Below are positions 16,227 through 25,088 of a DNA stretch of 64,000 bases, in pieces. A program made the translations under genes and the position numbers. The notes under the pieces are model-generated. The model worked only from the letters and a program-made list of their open reading frames with translations, made no database searches and was not told where the DNA came from. Origin of the DNA: a bacterium (lineage in GTDB: Bacteria > Fidelibacterota > Marinisomatia > Marinisomatales > JAHJCW01); contig JANQGY010000018.1 of assembly GCA_028282845.1 (NCBI GenBank), positions 1 through 64,000 of the forward strand, in the 5' to 3' direction. Position 1 is the first letter of the stretch. Each line of letters opens with the position of its first letter.

Positions 16227-17348
16227 ATGAAGAATATAGTTGTATTGGGAACCGGTTTGGTCGGTCAAGCCATCGTTATAGATTTAGCAAAAAAATATAA
16301 AGTTTTGGCGGTTGACATTAATCAAGAAAACTTAACTGCATTGATCGGAATAAAAAATGTTAGTGTTCTGAAAAAGGATATTTCAGTTTCAAGAAACTTA
16401 AAGGAAGTAGTGTCCATTGCAGATCTAGTGATTGGAGCAGTACCCGGTTTTATGGGTTATCAAATGTTAGAGGATGTAATCAAGTCCGGCAAAGATATTG
16501 TTGACATTTCATTTTCGCCCGAGGATCCCTTGAAATTGGACAAGTTAGCTAAACAGCAAGGAGTTACAGCCCTTGTAGATTGTGGAGTATCCCCTGGGAT
16601 GGGGAATATTATATTAGGTAATTATCTCAATAAAATTGATGTTCAATCCTATAAATGTTTGGTTGGCGGTTTGCCGATTAAACCTGAAAAACCTTGGGGT
16701 TACAAAGCAGTATTTTCACCAATTGACGTTATTGAAGAATACACACGACCGGTACGTATTAAAAAAAATGGAAAGCAGTTAATTGAAGAACCACTGTCAA
16801 AAAAGGAGATGGTCGAGTTTAAAGGTGTCGGAGAATTTGAAGCTTGGAATACCGACGGACTGAGAACTTTGTTGAAGACCACTGACATTCCGAATATGAT
16901 CGAATTAACAATTCGGCATACCGGCACGATTGCGCCAATCATCGCTTTGCGGGATAGTGGATATTTTTCTTATGATGAAATTGATGTTAACGGAAAGAAA
17001 ATCAAACCAATTGATCTAACCACCAAATTAATGTTTTCGCAGTGGAAATTACAGCTGGGTGAGGAAGATATGACTTTGATGAGGATAATTATTGAAGGTG
17101 AGAACGAAAAATATATTTATGATCTGATTGATTATTATGACAAAGCTACCGATGCAACTTCGATGGCGAGGACCACCGGTTATACCTGTACAGCAGCAGC
17201 CGATCTCATACTCGAAGGTAAATATGCTAAAAAGGGAATTATTCCGCCGGAAATTTTGGGACAGGACGAGACGGCGTTTAATTATATACTTAACTATTTA
17301 GCTGACCGAAATGTAATCTACAAAAGAAGGCATACTGACGATGAGTAA
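16227..17348 (+). CDS. Saccharopine dehydrogenase-like NAD(P)-dependent oxidoreductase
   Basis: 373 residues. The N-terminal Rossmann domain opens with VVLGTGLVGQAI (GxGxxG) and the acidic VDIN at strand 2. The middle has DCGVSPGMGN, and the C-terminal half carries the saccharopine dehydrogenase C-domain features (KPWGYKAVFSP, ARTTGYTCTAAADLIL). The size and layout fit lysine 6-dehydrogenase and related amino-acid dehydrogenases that make cyclic imines, rather than the fused eukaryotic enzyme. It overlaps the reductase gene by 8 bases. With the hydroxyproline dehydratase nearby, a role in cyclic imino-acid metabolism is a fair inference. The true substrate is unknown. Confidence 0.82.
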   Translation: MKNIVVLGTGLVGQAIVIDLAKKYKVLAVDINQENLTALIGIKNVSVLKKDISVSRNLKEVVSIADLVIGAVPGFMGYQMLEDVIKSGKDIVDISFSPEDPLKLDKLAKQQGVTALVDCGVSPGMGNIILGNYLNKIDVQSYKCLVGGLPIKPEKPWGYKAVFSPIDVIEEYTRPVRIKKNGKQLIEEPLSKKEMVEFKGVGEFEAWNTDGLRTLLKTTDIPNMIELTIRHTGTIAPIIALRDSGYFSYDEIDVNGKKIKPIDLTTKLMFSQWKLQLGEEDMTLMRIIIEGENEKYIYDLIDYYDKATDATSMARTTGYTCTAAADLILEGKYAKKGIIPPEILGQDETAFNYILNYLADRNVIYKRRHTDDE

Positions 17349-18171
17349 ATTAAATATTGATACAAAAATTAGATTAAATAACGGTATCGAAATTCCGCAA
17401 TTTGGTCTTGGCACCTATTTGAATGACAACGGACGGGCTGCCGTGGATTCAATGCTGTATGCCTTAGAAATTGGTTACCGGCATATTGATACAGCAGCAA
17501 TGTACAATAATGAAAGAGAGGTTGGTCAGGCAATTAGGGAATCGGAGATTCCCCGCCAAGATGTTTTTGTTACTACCAAATTGTGGAATTCCGATCATGG
17601 TTATCAAAATACCATAGATGCTTTTAACCGTAGTTTGGAAAAGTTGCAATTGGATTTTGTTGATCTTTATTTGATCCATTGGCCGGTTGAGGATATCCGC
17701 TTAGAAAGCTGGCGCGCATTGGAAAGACTGTATGCCGACGGACTATGTAAAGCTGTAGGGGTAAGTAATTATATGGAACGACATCTAAATGAGATATTGG
17801 AGAATTTTGATGTTGTACCGACCGTAAACCAAATTGAATATAGTCCATTTTTATATTTGAAAGATTTGCAGCAATTTTGCGAATCTAAAGGCGTTGCTGT
17901 TGAATCTTATAGCCCGCTAACTAAAGGTTATCGCTTACAGGATTCAAATCTTATTGAAATTGCCAACAAGTATTCCAAATCAACTTCACAAATACTGATC
18001 AGATGGTGCTTACAAAAAGGTGTGATCTGTATTCCCAAGTCATCTCAAAAAAAACATATCAAAGAGAATGCCGAGATATTCGATTTTGAAATATCAGATG
18101 AGGATATATTACGACTTGATGATTTGAATGAGGATTATCACTCCACTTGGGATCCGACGGATGTAAAATAA
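17341..18171 (+). CDS. Aldo/keto reductase
   Basis: 276 residues of the AKR superfamily (AKR5-like, 2,5-diketo-D-gluconate reductase type). The catalytic tetrad is visible: Asp in HIDTAAMY, Tyr in the same motif (AAMYNNE), Lys in VTTKLWN and His in LYLIHWP. The C-terminal NADPH site has IPKSSQKKHIKEN, where the Lys-Ser pair binds the adenosine phosphate. It acts in the cytosol on carbonyl compounds. The start at ATG 17341 lies within the end of the preceding dehydrogenase, so the two are translationally coupled. A convergent gene ends 32 bases downstream. Confidence 0.9.
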   Translation: MSKLNIDTKIRLNNGIEIPQFGLGTYLNDNGRAAVDSMLYALEIGYRHIDTAAMYNNEREVGQAIRESEIPRQDVFVTTKLWNSDHGYQNTIDAFNRSLEKLQLDFVDLYLIHWPVEDIRLESWRALERLYADGLCKAVGVSNYMERHLNEILENFDVVPTVNQIEYSPFLYLKDLQQFCESKGVAVESYSPLTKGYRLQDSNLIEIANKYSKSTSQILIRWCLQKGVICIPKSSQKKHIKENAEIFDFEISDEDILRLDDLNEDYHSTWDPTDVK

Positions 18172-18203
18172 TTGATTATTGACTATTTATTATTTTGTAA
18201 TAA

Positions 18204-20039
18204 TTATTTCAATAGTAGCATTTTTTTGGTATTGATACTTGTTTTCCCTGTAGTTTTGGAAGTAATTGAAACAGTATATAAATATGTTCCCGCGGAAACC
18301 TTGTTTCCATTAAAATCAATGCCTGTCCACTGCACTTGATTATTGCCGGGACTTACATTTTGATAATCCCAATTAATTACTTCATTCCCCATTATATCAT
18401 AGACTGTTACCGTAACATCACTTGGTTCGTCAATGGAGTATGCAATATTTGTACTAGGGTTGAAAGGATTTGGATAGTTTACTGAAATTTCAATTCCATC
18501 ACCAGGAATTTCAGCTATTTTTGCATTAGGATCATATTCAACAGTTCTAGTACCACTTTTGGTTACTCCATTTTTGGTTACATCACATTTGACTGTGAAG
18601 TCTGAAGATAACATCATTTCACTATGATATTGACCGCTTCCCACATATGAGTATGAACCGCCTCCAACTTTTTTATACCATAAATATGAAGACCCACCGT
18701 TGGGATATGCTACAAATGTTCCGTAATCTTTATATCCAAGAGAAAAAGGACCATCAATTGTAACTTGGAAATTAAATGGTTTAAATCCAGCTACAGTACC
18801 TGCTCGCACATCATGTACCCGCGCAACATCTTCATATTGTGCCGTTCCTATCGGATCGCCTCCATAAAGGATGTCAGGACTAGATAAATATTTTATCCTT
18901 TTGTTATTATCTAAAAGGAAAATAGACATCACAGTTTGCCACTCGACACCACTATTTTTTTTATAATACCCATGTCCATATACGTATGGCGTAGACGTAT
19001 TATCACTTTCTCTATCATGACGGGCTCCAAACAAATGTCCAATTTCATGCGCAAATGAATACTTGCAGCCGGTATTTACAAGCATTGTTGCAAATGCGGT
19101 TGATGAATAGGCAGGTATAGTTTCGACTCTTCCGCAATCATTTCCATTTTGAGTTATAAGCATCACTACATCTGCTCCATAATTTGTTCTTATTGAATGA
19201 ATATTATCCCAATGACCATCACTTGGATTCCTCAATCTTTGTACGTTCGTTAATGAATTGCCAGTTGCATTTCCACTAACTTCATAAGTACAAACAACCT
19301 CAATTCTCGGAGAACAATAGCTATTACTATAAATCAAATTGGTTTCAGTCATACGATCATCAATAAATGTTTCCATATTTGCAGTTGAACCTAAAGCTGC
19401 TCTAGCTGCTGGAGTATAACAGACTAATGCGTGGTATGTAACAGTAGATATAAGTTTATCTAGATATCTAGTTGAAGAAAAATTTGAATTTTGGATATCA
19501 TATAAACTTGATCCACTATTAGTCACACTACAATAATTTTCATAATCAATTATTGAAAAATCTACCTCATGTAAAATTCCTTTATAGTCTCCAAGAGGAG
19601 CTAATATAAATCGATTTTCTTTTGTCTGAATTACACCTGATAAATTTCCTCTATTAACTGTGATAAATGTGTATCCGACATTTTGTACATTACCTTGCAA
19701 ATTTCCATGCCAGGTCCAGTGTCGTTCATTTTGATATTCTACCTTATAACCCAAAGCTCTAATTGATATATCATTAGTAATATTTAAATCAACTCCAATT
19801 GCATTCGATGTACTACTTACAATATTGTTAAGAAGAAATTCTTCACTTTTCAATTCTACTATTCTAGGCTCTAAAACTTCTTTTTGTTTTGTGTAAGTAT
19901 TATAAACATCAATTTGTTTATTGCTGAGTAGATTTTTTTCCTGGTGATTAAATACATTTGTTAAGCTTATACCTTGCGCTATTAATAAATTTAAAATCAG
20001 CAATGCCAAAGTAAGATATTTAATGCAATTGTGTGTCAT
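18204..20039 (-). CDS. T9SS-exported reprolysin-like zinc metalloprotease
   Basis: A 611-residue exported protease. Residues 1-22 are the signal peptide (ending LIAQG), then a propeptide-like region to about residue 190. The catalytic domain has the metzincin signature HEIGHLFGARHD near residue 330, with three zinc-binding His and the catalytic Glu, and a downstream Met (TVMSIF) that fits the Met-turn. This is the M12B/reprolysin-like pattern. An Ig-like domain follows (about 425-510), then the type A T9SS sorting domain starting NYPNPFNPSTNIAY and ending KKMLLLK. It should be secreted to the surface or medium, probably to digest protein, which fits the peptide-utilisation genes upstream. Confidence 0.88.
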   Translation of the reverse strand: MTHNCIKYLTLALLILNLLIAQGISLTNVFNHQEKNLLSNKQIDVYNTYTKQKEVLEPRIVELKSEEFLLNNIVSSTSNAIGVDLNITNDISIRALGYKVEYQNERHWTWHGNLQGNVQNVGYTFITVNRGNLSGVIQTKENRFILAPLGDYKGILHEVDFSIIDYENYCSVTNSGSSLYDIQNSNFSSTRYLDKLISTVTYHALVCYTPAARAALGSTANMETFIDDRMTETNLIYSNSYCSPRIEVVCTYEVSGNATGNSLTNVQRLRNPSDGHWDNIHSIRTNYGADVVMLITQNGNDCGRVETIPAYSSTAFATMLVNTGCKYSFAHEIGHLFGARHDRESDNTSTPYVYGHGYYKKNSGVEWQTVMSIFLLDNNKRIKYLSSPDILYGGDPIGTAQYEDVARVHDVRAGTVAGFKPFNFQVTIDGPFSLGYKDYGTFVAYPNGGSSYLWYKKVGGGSYSYVGSGQYHSEMMLSSDFTVKCDVTKNGVTKSGTRTVEYDPNAKIAEIPGDGIEISVNYPNPFNPSTNIAYSIDEPSDVTVTVYDIMGNEVINWDYQNVSPGNNQVQWTGIDFNGNKVSAGTYLYTVSITSKTTGKTSINTKKMLLLK

Positions 20040-20062
20040 TCTTAACTCCTGTTCTGTAGTGG

Positions 20063-21193
20063 TTAATTATTTGGTTGAAATTTTGGGTGTATTCCGTTTG
20101 TTAAATAATTTATGTTATCCCCATTTGAATTCATTATATATATATCTCTGGTTTTATATCTAAATGACGAAAATGTTATATAACTACCATCATTCGATAT
20201 ATCTTGATGGAATGCAGAACCAATAGATTCAGTAAGATTTTTGTTATCAGTCCCATCTATATTTAGTCTGTATATATTTTGTTCAACTACACCATTAGGA
20301 AAGGTACCACTATCGATACTATATGCTAAGAATTCATCATTTGGCGCCAGTTGAAAGTCTGAGTAAGATGTAAGTGCTGGCCCTTCCCAAATTGTTTTTA
20401 TATCCGATCCGTCTATATTCATTGAAAAAAACGGAGTAACAAACATTGATCCATTATTCCATCGGTCTTCTCCAACATATTTTTCACCGCCCCAAAAATA
20501 TATTGCAGCTCCATCCCTAGAAAATATAGGATTAAATGAATAGAAATTTGGATCATCACAATTGATACAATCTATAACATTACCATATAAATCAATTAAA
20601 TAGAGATCACTTAGCGGAGCATTACGTTTCCATCGCGTAAATAAAATCTGAGTACCATCAGGTGTTATATCATTAATGTCCTCTCCAAGGGTATCGGTAT
20701 TTGTAATGTTAGTTAATTGCGTTCCATCTATATTCATGGTAAATATATCAGGATAGTAATTGGGTTGTAAATAAATTTCAAAAACTAATTTATCACCGCT
20801 TGGAGTAAAATGAAGATGAGAAAGCATATATCCTTCACTATTGGGTATCTTATGCAATTCTGAACCATCACTATTAATCAAGTATAGATCTGAAAAATTC
20901 AGTGGTTCGTTGAGTTCTTCGTTAAGTGATACTTCAAAACAAATTTTCTGTCCATTTGGTGAAAAGATAAAATTTGCTATATTAATATCAGATGTAAGTT
21001 GAGTTTCGTTAGTACCATCTATATCAATGATCCACAGGTCATTATCATTGTATAATGCGTTATCAGGATCGCGGTCTCTTAGAAAGGCTATTCTTTGGGT
21101 GGTTTGTTTGTCTTCATCGTCATCAGGGTGGAATAGCTTGCAGGATGAGAGTAGGATAATTAAGATGAAAAATATTTTGTATGAATGTCTCAT
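20063..21193 (-). CDS. TolB-like (PD40) beta-propeller lipoprotein, copy 1
   Basis: 376 residues. The signal peptide ends LSSC, then KLFHPDDDEDKQTTQRIAFL. The body is a six-bladed WD40-like/PD40 propeller: repeated units contain (D/N)-(I/L)-(D/N)-G-(T/S)-x-x-x-x-L-T, such as DIDGTNETQLT, NIDGTQLTNIT and NSNGDNINYLT, each followed by SP-(N/D)-G or DGT. This family resembles TolB C-terminal domains, but the TolB N-domain is absent. Likely a lipid-anchored binding protein. It is tandem with its paralogue at 21201-22307. The two are nearly identical over their first 45 or so mature residues and diverge afterwards. Confidence 0.8.
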   Translation of the reverse strand: MRHSYKIFFILIILLSSCKLFHPDDDEDKQTTQRIAFLRDRDPDNALYNDNDLWIIDIDGTNETQLTSDINIANFIFSPNGQKICFEVSLNEELNEPLNFSDLYLINSDGSELHKIPNSEGYMLSHLHFTPSGDKLVFEIYLQPNYYPDIFTMNIDGTQLTNITNTDTLGEDINDITPDGTQILFTRWKRNAPLSDLYLIDLYGNVIDCINCDDPNFYSFNPIFSRDGAAIYFWGGEKYVGEDRWNNGSMFVTPFFSMNIDGSDIKTIWEGPALTSYSDFQLAPNDEFLAYSIDSGTFPNGVVEQNIYRLNIDGTDNKNLTESIGSAFHQDISNDGSYITFSSFRYKTRDIYIMNSNGDNINYLTNGIHPKFQPNN

Positions 21194-21200
21194 AATGTAT

Positions 21201-22307
21201 TTAGCTTTTTTTAATTGGTTGAAATTTTGGAGACTTACCGCCGTTGTACGTGAGTCTTATTTTATTTTCACCATATTGATTCATTATATATATCTGCCCA
21301 GGTAAATTTTCATTTTCATACGGTGATGAAACATATACTATGTATTGGCTATCATCAGAAATATCTGATAGCCAACCATTAGTATTTGTAGTTAGAAGAA
21401 CATTATTAGAACCGTCAGGATCTATTTTGTAAATATTAGAATTATACGGCTCCTGATATAATATATATTTACCATCTGGTGAAATAAGGATTTTAGCTAT
21501 ATAAAATGTGAGTGGCTGTTGAATGACTATTTCGTGATTGTTGCCATCTATATTAATAGTCTCCATGCTGTTATAACCATTTGTAAAGATTATCCTCTTT
21601 CCGTTGGGAGTGATTTTGATATGCCAATATAATACTATATCCAAGTCACAAGTAATGCACTTTTTGTCTACACCATTAAGGTCGATAAAATATAGTTCCT
21701 GTCTGGTTTGTTCTCTCAATTTGTAAGATTTAATCAATAATTGTGTTCCGTCGGTATTTATATCATAAATAAATTCTTGTATTGAGTCCGTACTAGTAAG
21801 ATTTGTTTTATTATTTCCATTAATATCCATAATAAAAATATCTGCGAACTCATTAAAATATTTCTCTTCATTAAATATTAAATATTGACCATCTGGAGTA
21901 AAAATTGGTAGAAAATAATAAACATCACTAGCAGTAAGTTTTTGTAAACTATTACCATCAATATTAATAATGTATAGATCAGTATAATAATTGTCAAAAT
22001 AGTCAAAGTTAGTGGGAATTGCTTTTAAACAGATCTGTTCTCCATCAGGTGATAAAACATATTCTTCTATATTCAAATCAAGACTAAGCTGGTGTTGGTT
22101 AGTGCCATCCATATCCATGATCCACAAATCGTTATCATTGTATAACTCGTTATCAGGATCACGATCTCTTAGAAAGGCTATTCTTTGGGTGGTTTGTTTG
22201 TCTTCATCGTCATCGGGGTGGAACAACTTGCAGGAATTTGTAAGCGAAATAAGTATAATGATTATTACAATAGATAAAAAACTAATGTTATTGCGTAAAA
22301 TGTTCAT
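21201..22307 (-). CDS. TolB-like (PD40) beta-propeller lipoprotein, copy 2
   Basis: 368 residues with the same design as the gene at 20063-21193: signal peptide ending TNSC, then the same KLFHPDDDEDKQTTQRIAFL segment and PD40 propeller repeats (DMDGTNQHQLS, NIDGNSLQKLT, DINGNNKTNLT, DPDGSNNVLLT). Seven bases separate the two genes, so they share a transcript. The shared 5' segment is almost identical in DNA while the propellers are only loosely alike, which suggests gene conversion or selection on that N-terminal part. The function is unknown. Confidence 0.8.
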   Translation of the reverse strand: MNILRNNISFLSIVIIIILISLTNSCKLFHPDDDEDKQTTQRIAFLRDRDPDNELYNDNDLWIMDMDGTNQHQLSLDLNIEEYVLSPDGEQICLKAIPTNFDYFDNYYTDLYIINIDGNSLQKLTASDVYYFLPIFTPDGQYLIFNEEKYFNEFADIFIMDINGNNKTNLTSTDSIQEFIYDINTDGTQLLIKSYKLREQTRQELYFIDLNGVDKKCITCDLDIVLYWHIKITPNGKRIIFTNGYNSMETINIDGNNHEIVIQQPLTFYIAKILISPDGKYILYQEPYNSNIYKIDPDGSNNVLLTTNTNGWLSDISDDSQYIVYVSSPYENENLPGQIYIMNQYGENKIRLTYNGGKSPKFQPIKKS

Positions 22308-22368
22308 AAAAAAGACTCCTCTGAGACTTTAAATTAGTTCTAAAAATGAAATAGATGCAATCAGGTTA

Positions 22369-22387
22369 AGAGTAATATAATTACTCT
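22369..22387. repeat. Inverted repeat AGAGTAAT-ATA-ATTACTCT
   Basis: A perfect 8-bp inverted repeat with a 3-base centre lies between the end of the hemolysin-III-like gene (22424) and the start of the propeller lipoprotein (22307), both on the minus strand. It has no T tract on either side, so a simple Rho-independent terminator is not supported. It could be a regulator-binding site for the lipoprotein pair or a small mRNA hairpin. Confidence 0.35.
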
Positions 22388-22423
22388 ATTCTAGGCGCAA
22401 GGACAAGAATTACACGCTATTAA

Positions 22424-23080
22424 TTATACTAAATAAAACAAAATCCCAAAGAAGTGTGAGATTGATCCGCCAAGTACAAATAGATGCCATATAGTATGTC
22501 CGTAGGGCAATTTTTGCCAAGCGTAGAAGATTACACCTAAGGTATAACTAAGTCCGCCAATCGCAATCCAAATCAATAAACCGGTGGGTAGGTTTTCCAA
22601 CATCGGCTTTATTGCAATAACCACTAACCAGCCCATCAAAATATAGAATACGACCGACAGTTTCTCCAATTTGCCGATAAAGAATAGTTTGAAGAAAATA
22701 CCAAGAATTGCTAATCCCCAAATAATGCCGAAAATAGTCCAGCCCCAGCCGGTGCCACGCAAGGATATTAAGGTAACCGGTGTATAAGTTCCGGCAATTA
22801 GCAGGAATATTGAGGAGTGATCCATGATACGGAAATAATGTTTCAGTTTTTTATTAGTAAAGGCGTGGTACAAGGTTGAAGATGTGTACATTATGATTAA
22901 CGAGGCGCCATAGATGGAGAAACTCACCACCTGCCAAGCATCGCCTCTGATGGATGCGAACACCACCAAAATAACGAGTGCGGCAGTGGCTAACGCAGCC
23001 CCGATGCCGTGAGTTATGCTGTTAGCAATTTCTTCACCCAATGATTGTTTAGGTGCAATGTAACCGTCATTATCTGTCAT
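22424..23080 (-). CDS. Hemolysin III / PAQR-type membrane protein
   Basis: 218 residues with seven predicted membrane helices. The family motifs are present: E-x-x-N-S-x-T-H-G near residues 17-26 (EEIANSITHG), S-S-x-x-Y-H near 67-72 (SSTLYHAF), D-H-S-S-I at 86-90, and the C-terminal H-x-x-x-H pattern (TIWHLFVLGGSISHF). These conserved Ser, His and Asp residues bind zinc and are thought to give hydrolase (ceramidase-like) activity in PAQR proteins. It is the last gene of the TetR-ABC operon, 5 bases after the LolA-like gene, which suggests a shared role in the envelope. Its function in bacteria is otherwise poorly known. Confidence 0.88.
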   Translation of the reverse strand: MTDNDGYIAPKQSLGEEIANSITHGIGAALATAALVILVVFASIRGDAWQVVSFSIYGASLIIMYTSSTLYHAFTNKKLKHYFRIMDHSSIFLLIAGTYTPVTLISLRGTGWGWTIFGIIWGLAILGIFFKLFFIGKLEKLSVVFYILMGWLVVIAIKPMLENLPTGLLIWIAIGGLSYTLGVIFYAWQKLPYGHTIWHLFVLGGSISHFFGILFYLV

Positions 23081-23085
23081 TTAAG

Positions 23086-23817
23086 CTATTTCCTTAAAGC
23101 TGCTTTAGAAAAGATATGGTCGGAAATTACCTCATCAAATTTAACTGATTCAACTATGAACTCAGTCCCTTTACCACTTTTTAGCACGTCTTGGAAAAGC
23201 ATCTTTTTTGGATACCATCGCCCGTCAATCTGGATTAGATCCGCTATTTCTACTACTTTTAGCAGTTTACCGCTTTTTGCAAATAATTGCTGTTTTCGAT
23301 ATACAAAATTTTCCTTATCAACCCACAATTTCTGTGAATGATAGGCTAAATCATCTACAGCTGCCGTTAATTCCATCACCCAACACACATGCCCGTCTAT
23401 ATCTTCTTCACCAACAATTTTAGCGCTATATAATTCTTCAAGCTTGCGATCCTCCATCATATCTTCATAGGATAGATCAGATCCCATAACTGATTGCCTT
23501 AACATGTGTCCGGATATTCTGATAGTGCGATCGGATTGCGGACTATACATCCACAATTGATCACCAAGTTTTAACATTTTTGTACCTTTTTCGCGTGCGG
23601 GTGCTAAATATTCGGTAAATGATTTTTCGGTGCCTTCAATCCATGATATTGAGGTTACTGAACGGCTGCTCCGCTTGCCGTGAATGGTCATTGTACTTTC
23701 AACAATTTGACTTTTAGCAGACATGTTTTCATCAATTCTCTGTAAAACCATTTTTGCATCAGGATACTGACCAAAGCCAATTGTGAACAATACAGCGATT
23801 AGAGTTATCTTTTTCAT
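23086..23817 (-). CDS. LolA-like outer-membrane lipoprotein-sorting protein
   Basis: 243 residues. Residues 1-16 are a signal peptide (ending GFGQYPD). The rest matches the COG2834 family of LolA/LolB-fold periplasmic proteins associated with ABC exporters: SKSQIVEST.TI-like early strand, EYLAPAREKGTKMLKLGDQLWMY, MLRQSVMGSDLSYEDMM, and WVMELTA. These bind a lipid or lipoprotein acyl chain in an open beta-barrel. Its 3' partner is the hemolysin-III-like gene, and it overlaps the upstream permease gene by 4 bases (ATGA). The context suggests a chaperone for whatever the ABC transporter extracts from the inner membrane. Confidence 0.85.
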   Translation of the reverse strand: MKKITLIAVLFTIGFGQYPDAKMVLQRIDENMSAKSQIVESTMTIHGKRSSRSVTSISWIEGTEKSFTEYLAPAREKGTKMLKLGDQLWMYSPQSDRTIRISGHMLRQSVMGSDLSYEDMMEDRKLEELYSAKIVGEEDIDGHVCWVMELTAAVDDLAYHSQKLWVDKENFVYRKQQLFAKSGKLLKVVEIADLIQIDGRWYPKKMLFQDVLKSGKGTEFIVESVKFDEVISDHIFSKAALRK

Positions 23818-25088
23818 ACTTCCAATTCCTTAAATAATTGTGCTGTGCGGCGTTTATAAATACCAATTCCGGAGAGCATGGTGCCCAGTACCATTGAAAA
23901 AACTCCCGGTATAAAACCAATGTAATATGTTTCAGTTGTGATCTTGGTATGTATCACCCCGGGGAATAACATTGTTGAGTTTTTCATCATATCGCCAATA
24001 TTGAGTCCCGTAACCTGTAACCAGTAGGCGCAACCCAAACCAAGCAAAGTCCCTACGATTGATCCAACGATTCCTATTAGTATTGATTCATATATCATTG
24101 AGCGGTATATATGTCCTTTTCGCTCCCCGATAGCTAAGCGCAAGCCAACTTCGCCATAACGGCGAATTCCACCAAGCAATCCAACGTTCCATAGTACGAT
24201 GGACATCAAAACAATAAATACGGAAGACAGTATTGTGGAAATATTTGCTACCATAACCAAGTAATCTCCGAGCAAACCATGGTCTTTGAGTTGGGTCATT
24301 ATTGGTGAGAAGTCATCTTCGGAGTCATTATAGATATTATTGAATCTTGCTTTAATTAAATCAGCTTTCTCTACATCATAATTTCGATTGGGAAGATAAC
24401 CAAGTATCTGACTTGCAGCGTCTTCCATATCCAATGCTGCCTGAATATCCTTAATATCTGCAATTATGGCTCCACGATCCATTGCTTGGATGCCGAATTC
24501 TAAAGTACCGGCAACGGTAAAATTATATATCGTCATAGCGCCCCACATGGTTGAGCTTAGCAAGGATGCTTCTTCTCCAATGTTTATGCCAAGTTTTTCA
24601 GCAAGATTATCACCAATCAGTATTTCTCCCGGATTTTGTGGCAATCTGCCACGAACAATGGCATTTTCTATATTCATTGTCTCAATTTCAGTAGAGGCGG
24701 GTGATAGCAGGTCAATCCCATAACCGATTATCGGACTTTGTGAACGCGTTTCTCCGTTTTCATCAGGAACATCGAACAATCCGCCAAAATTTGTTCGTTC
24801 CACCCATACCAGATCAGGGTATTCTTGTTGTAAGTTATTTTTGATTTCTTCAACGCCGATAATTGCCAGATCAATCGGATTCTGATCGGAGTTTTCGGCA
24901 AATGATTGTGTTGTAATTTTTACATGACCAGTATCAAAACGGGCGGAACTGTCTATCCATTCACTCATAAATCCGGTAATATATGCTTGAAAGAAAACAA
25001 CCAACCATACTCCTAAGGCGACTACAATAGTCGGATAAAGACTACGATTCTTATCTCTGAGCAAACCCTTTGAAATAAATCTTATCAT
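23814..25088 (-). CDS. ABC transporter permease, FtsX/MacB type (second)
   Basis: 424 residues with one N-terminal membrane helix (20-40), a large periplasmic domain (about 45-275, MacB-PCD-like), and three C-terminal helices (near 280-305, 330-360 and 385-410). This is the layout of the FtsX/LolC/E/MacB permeases. The cytoplasmic loop contains RRYGEVGLRLAIGERKGHI, the typical coupling segment for the ATPase. It pairs with the permease at 25085-26260, overlapping it by 4 bases, so the transporter is probably a heterodimer of two different permeases like LolCDE. Confidence 0.9.
   Translation of the reverse strand: MIRFISKGLLRDKNRSLYPTIVVALGVWLVVFFQAYITGFMSEWIDSSARFDTGHVKITTQSFAENSDQNPIDLAIIGVEEIKNNLQQEYPDLVWVERTNFGGLFDVPDENGETRSQSPIIGYGIDLLSPASTEIETMNIENAIVRGRLPQNPGEILIGDNLAEKLGINIGEEASLLSSTMWGAMTIYNFTVAGTLEFGIQAMDRGAIIADIKDIQAALDMEDAASQILGYLPNRNYDVEKADLIKARFNNIYNDSEDDFSPIMTQLKDHGLLGDYLVMVANISTILSSVFIVLMSIVLWNVGLLGGIRRYGEVGLRLAIGERKGHIYRSMIYESILIGIVGSIVGTLLGLGCAYWLQVTGLNIGDMMKNSTMLFPGVIHTKITTETYYIGFIPGVFSMVLGTMLSGIGIYKRRTAQLFKELEV

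Noticed and set aside
21040..22240. Direct repeats at 21.04-21.15 and 22.12-22.24 kb as a CRISPR or transposon feature
   Set aside because: The repeats are the matching 5' coding parts of tandem paralogues, with no regular spacing, spacers or terminal inverted repeats.
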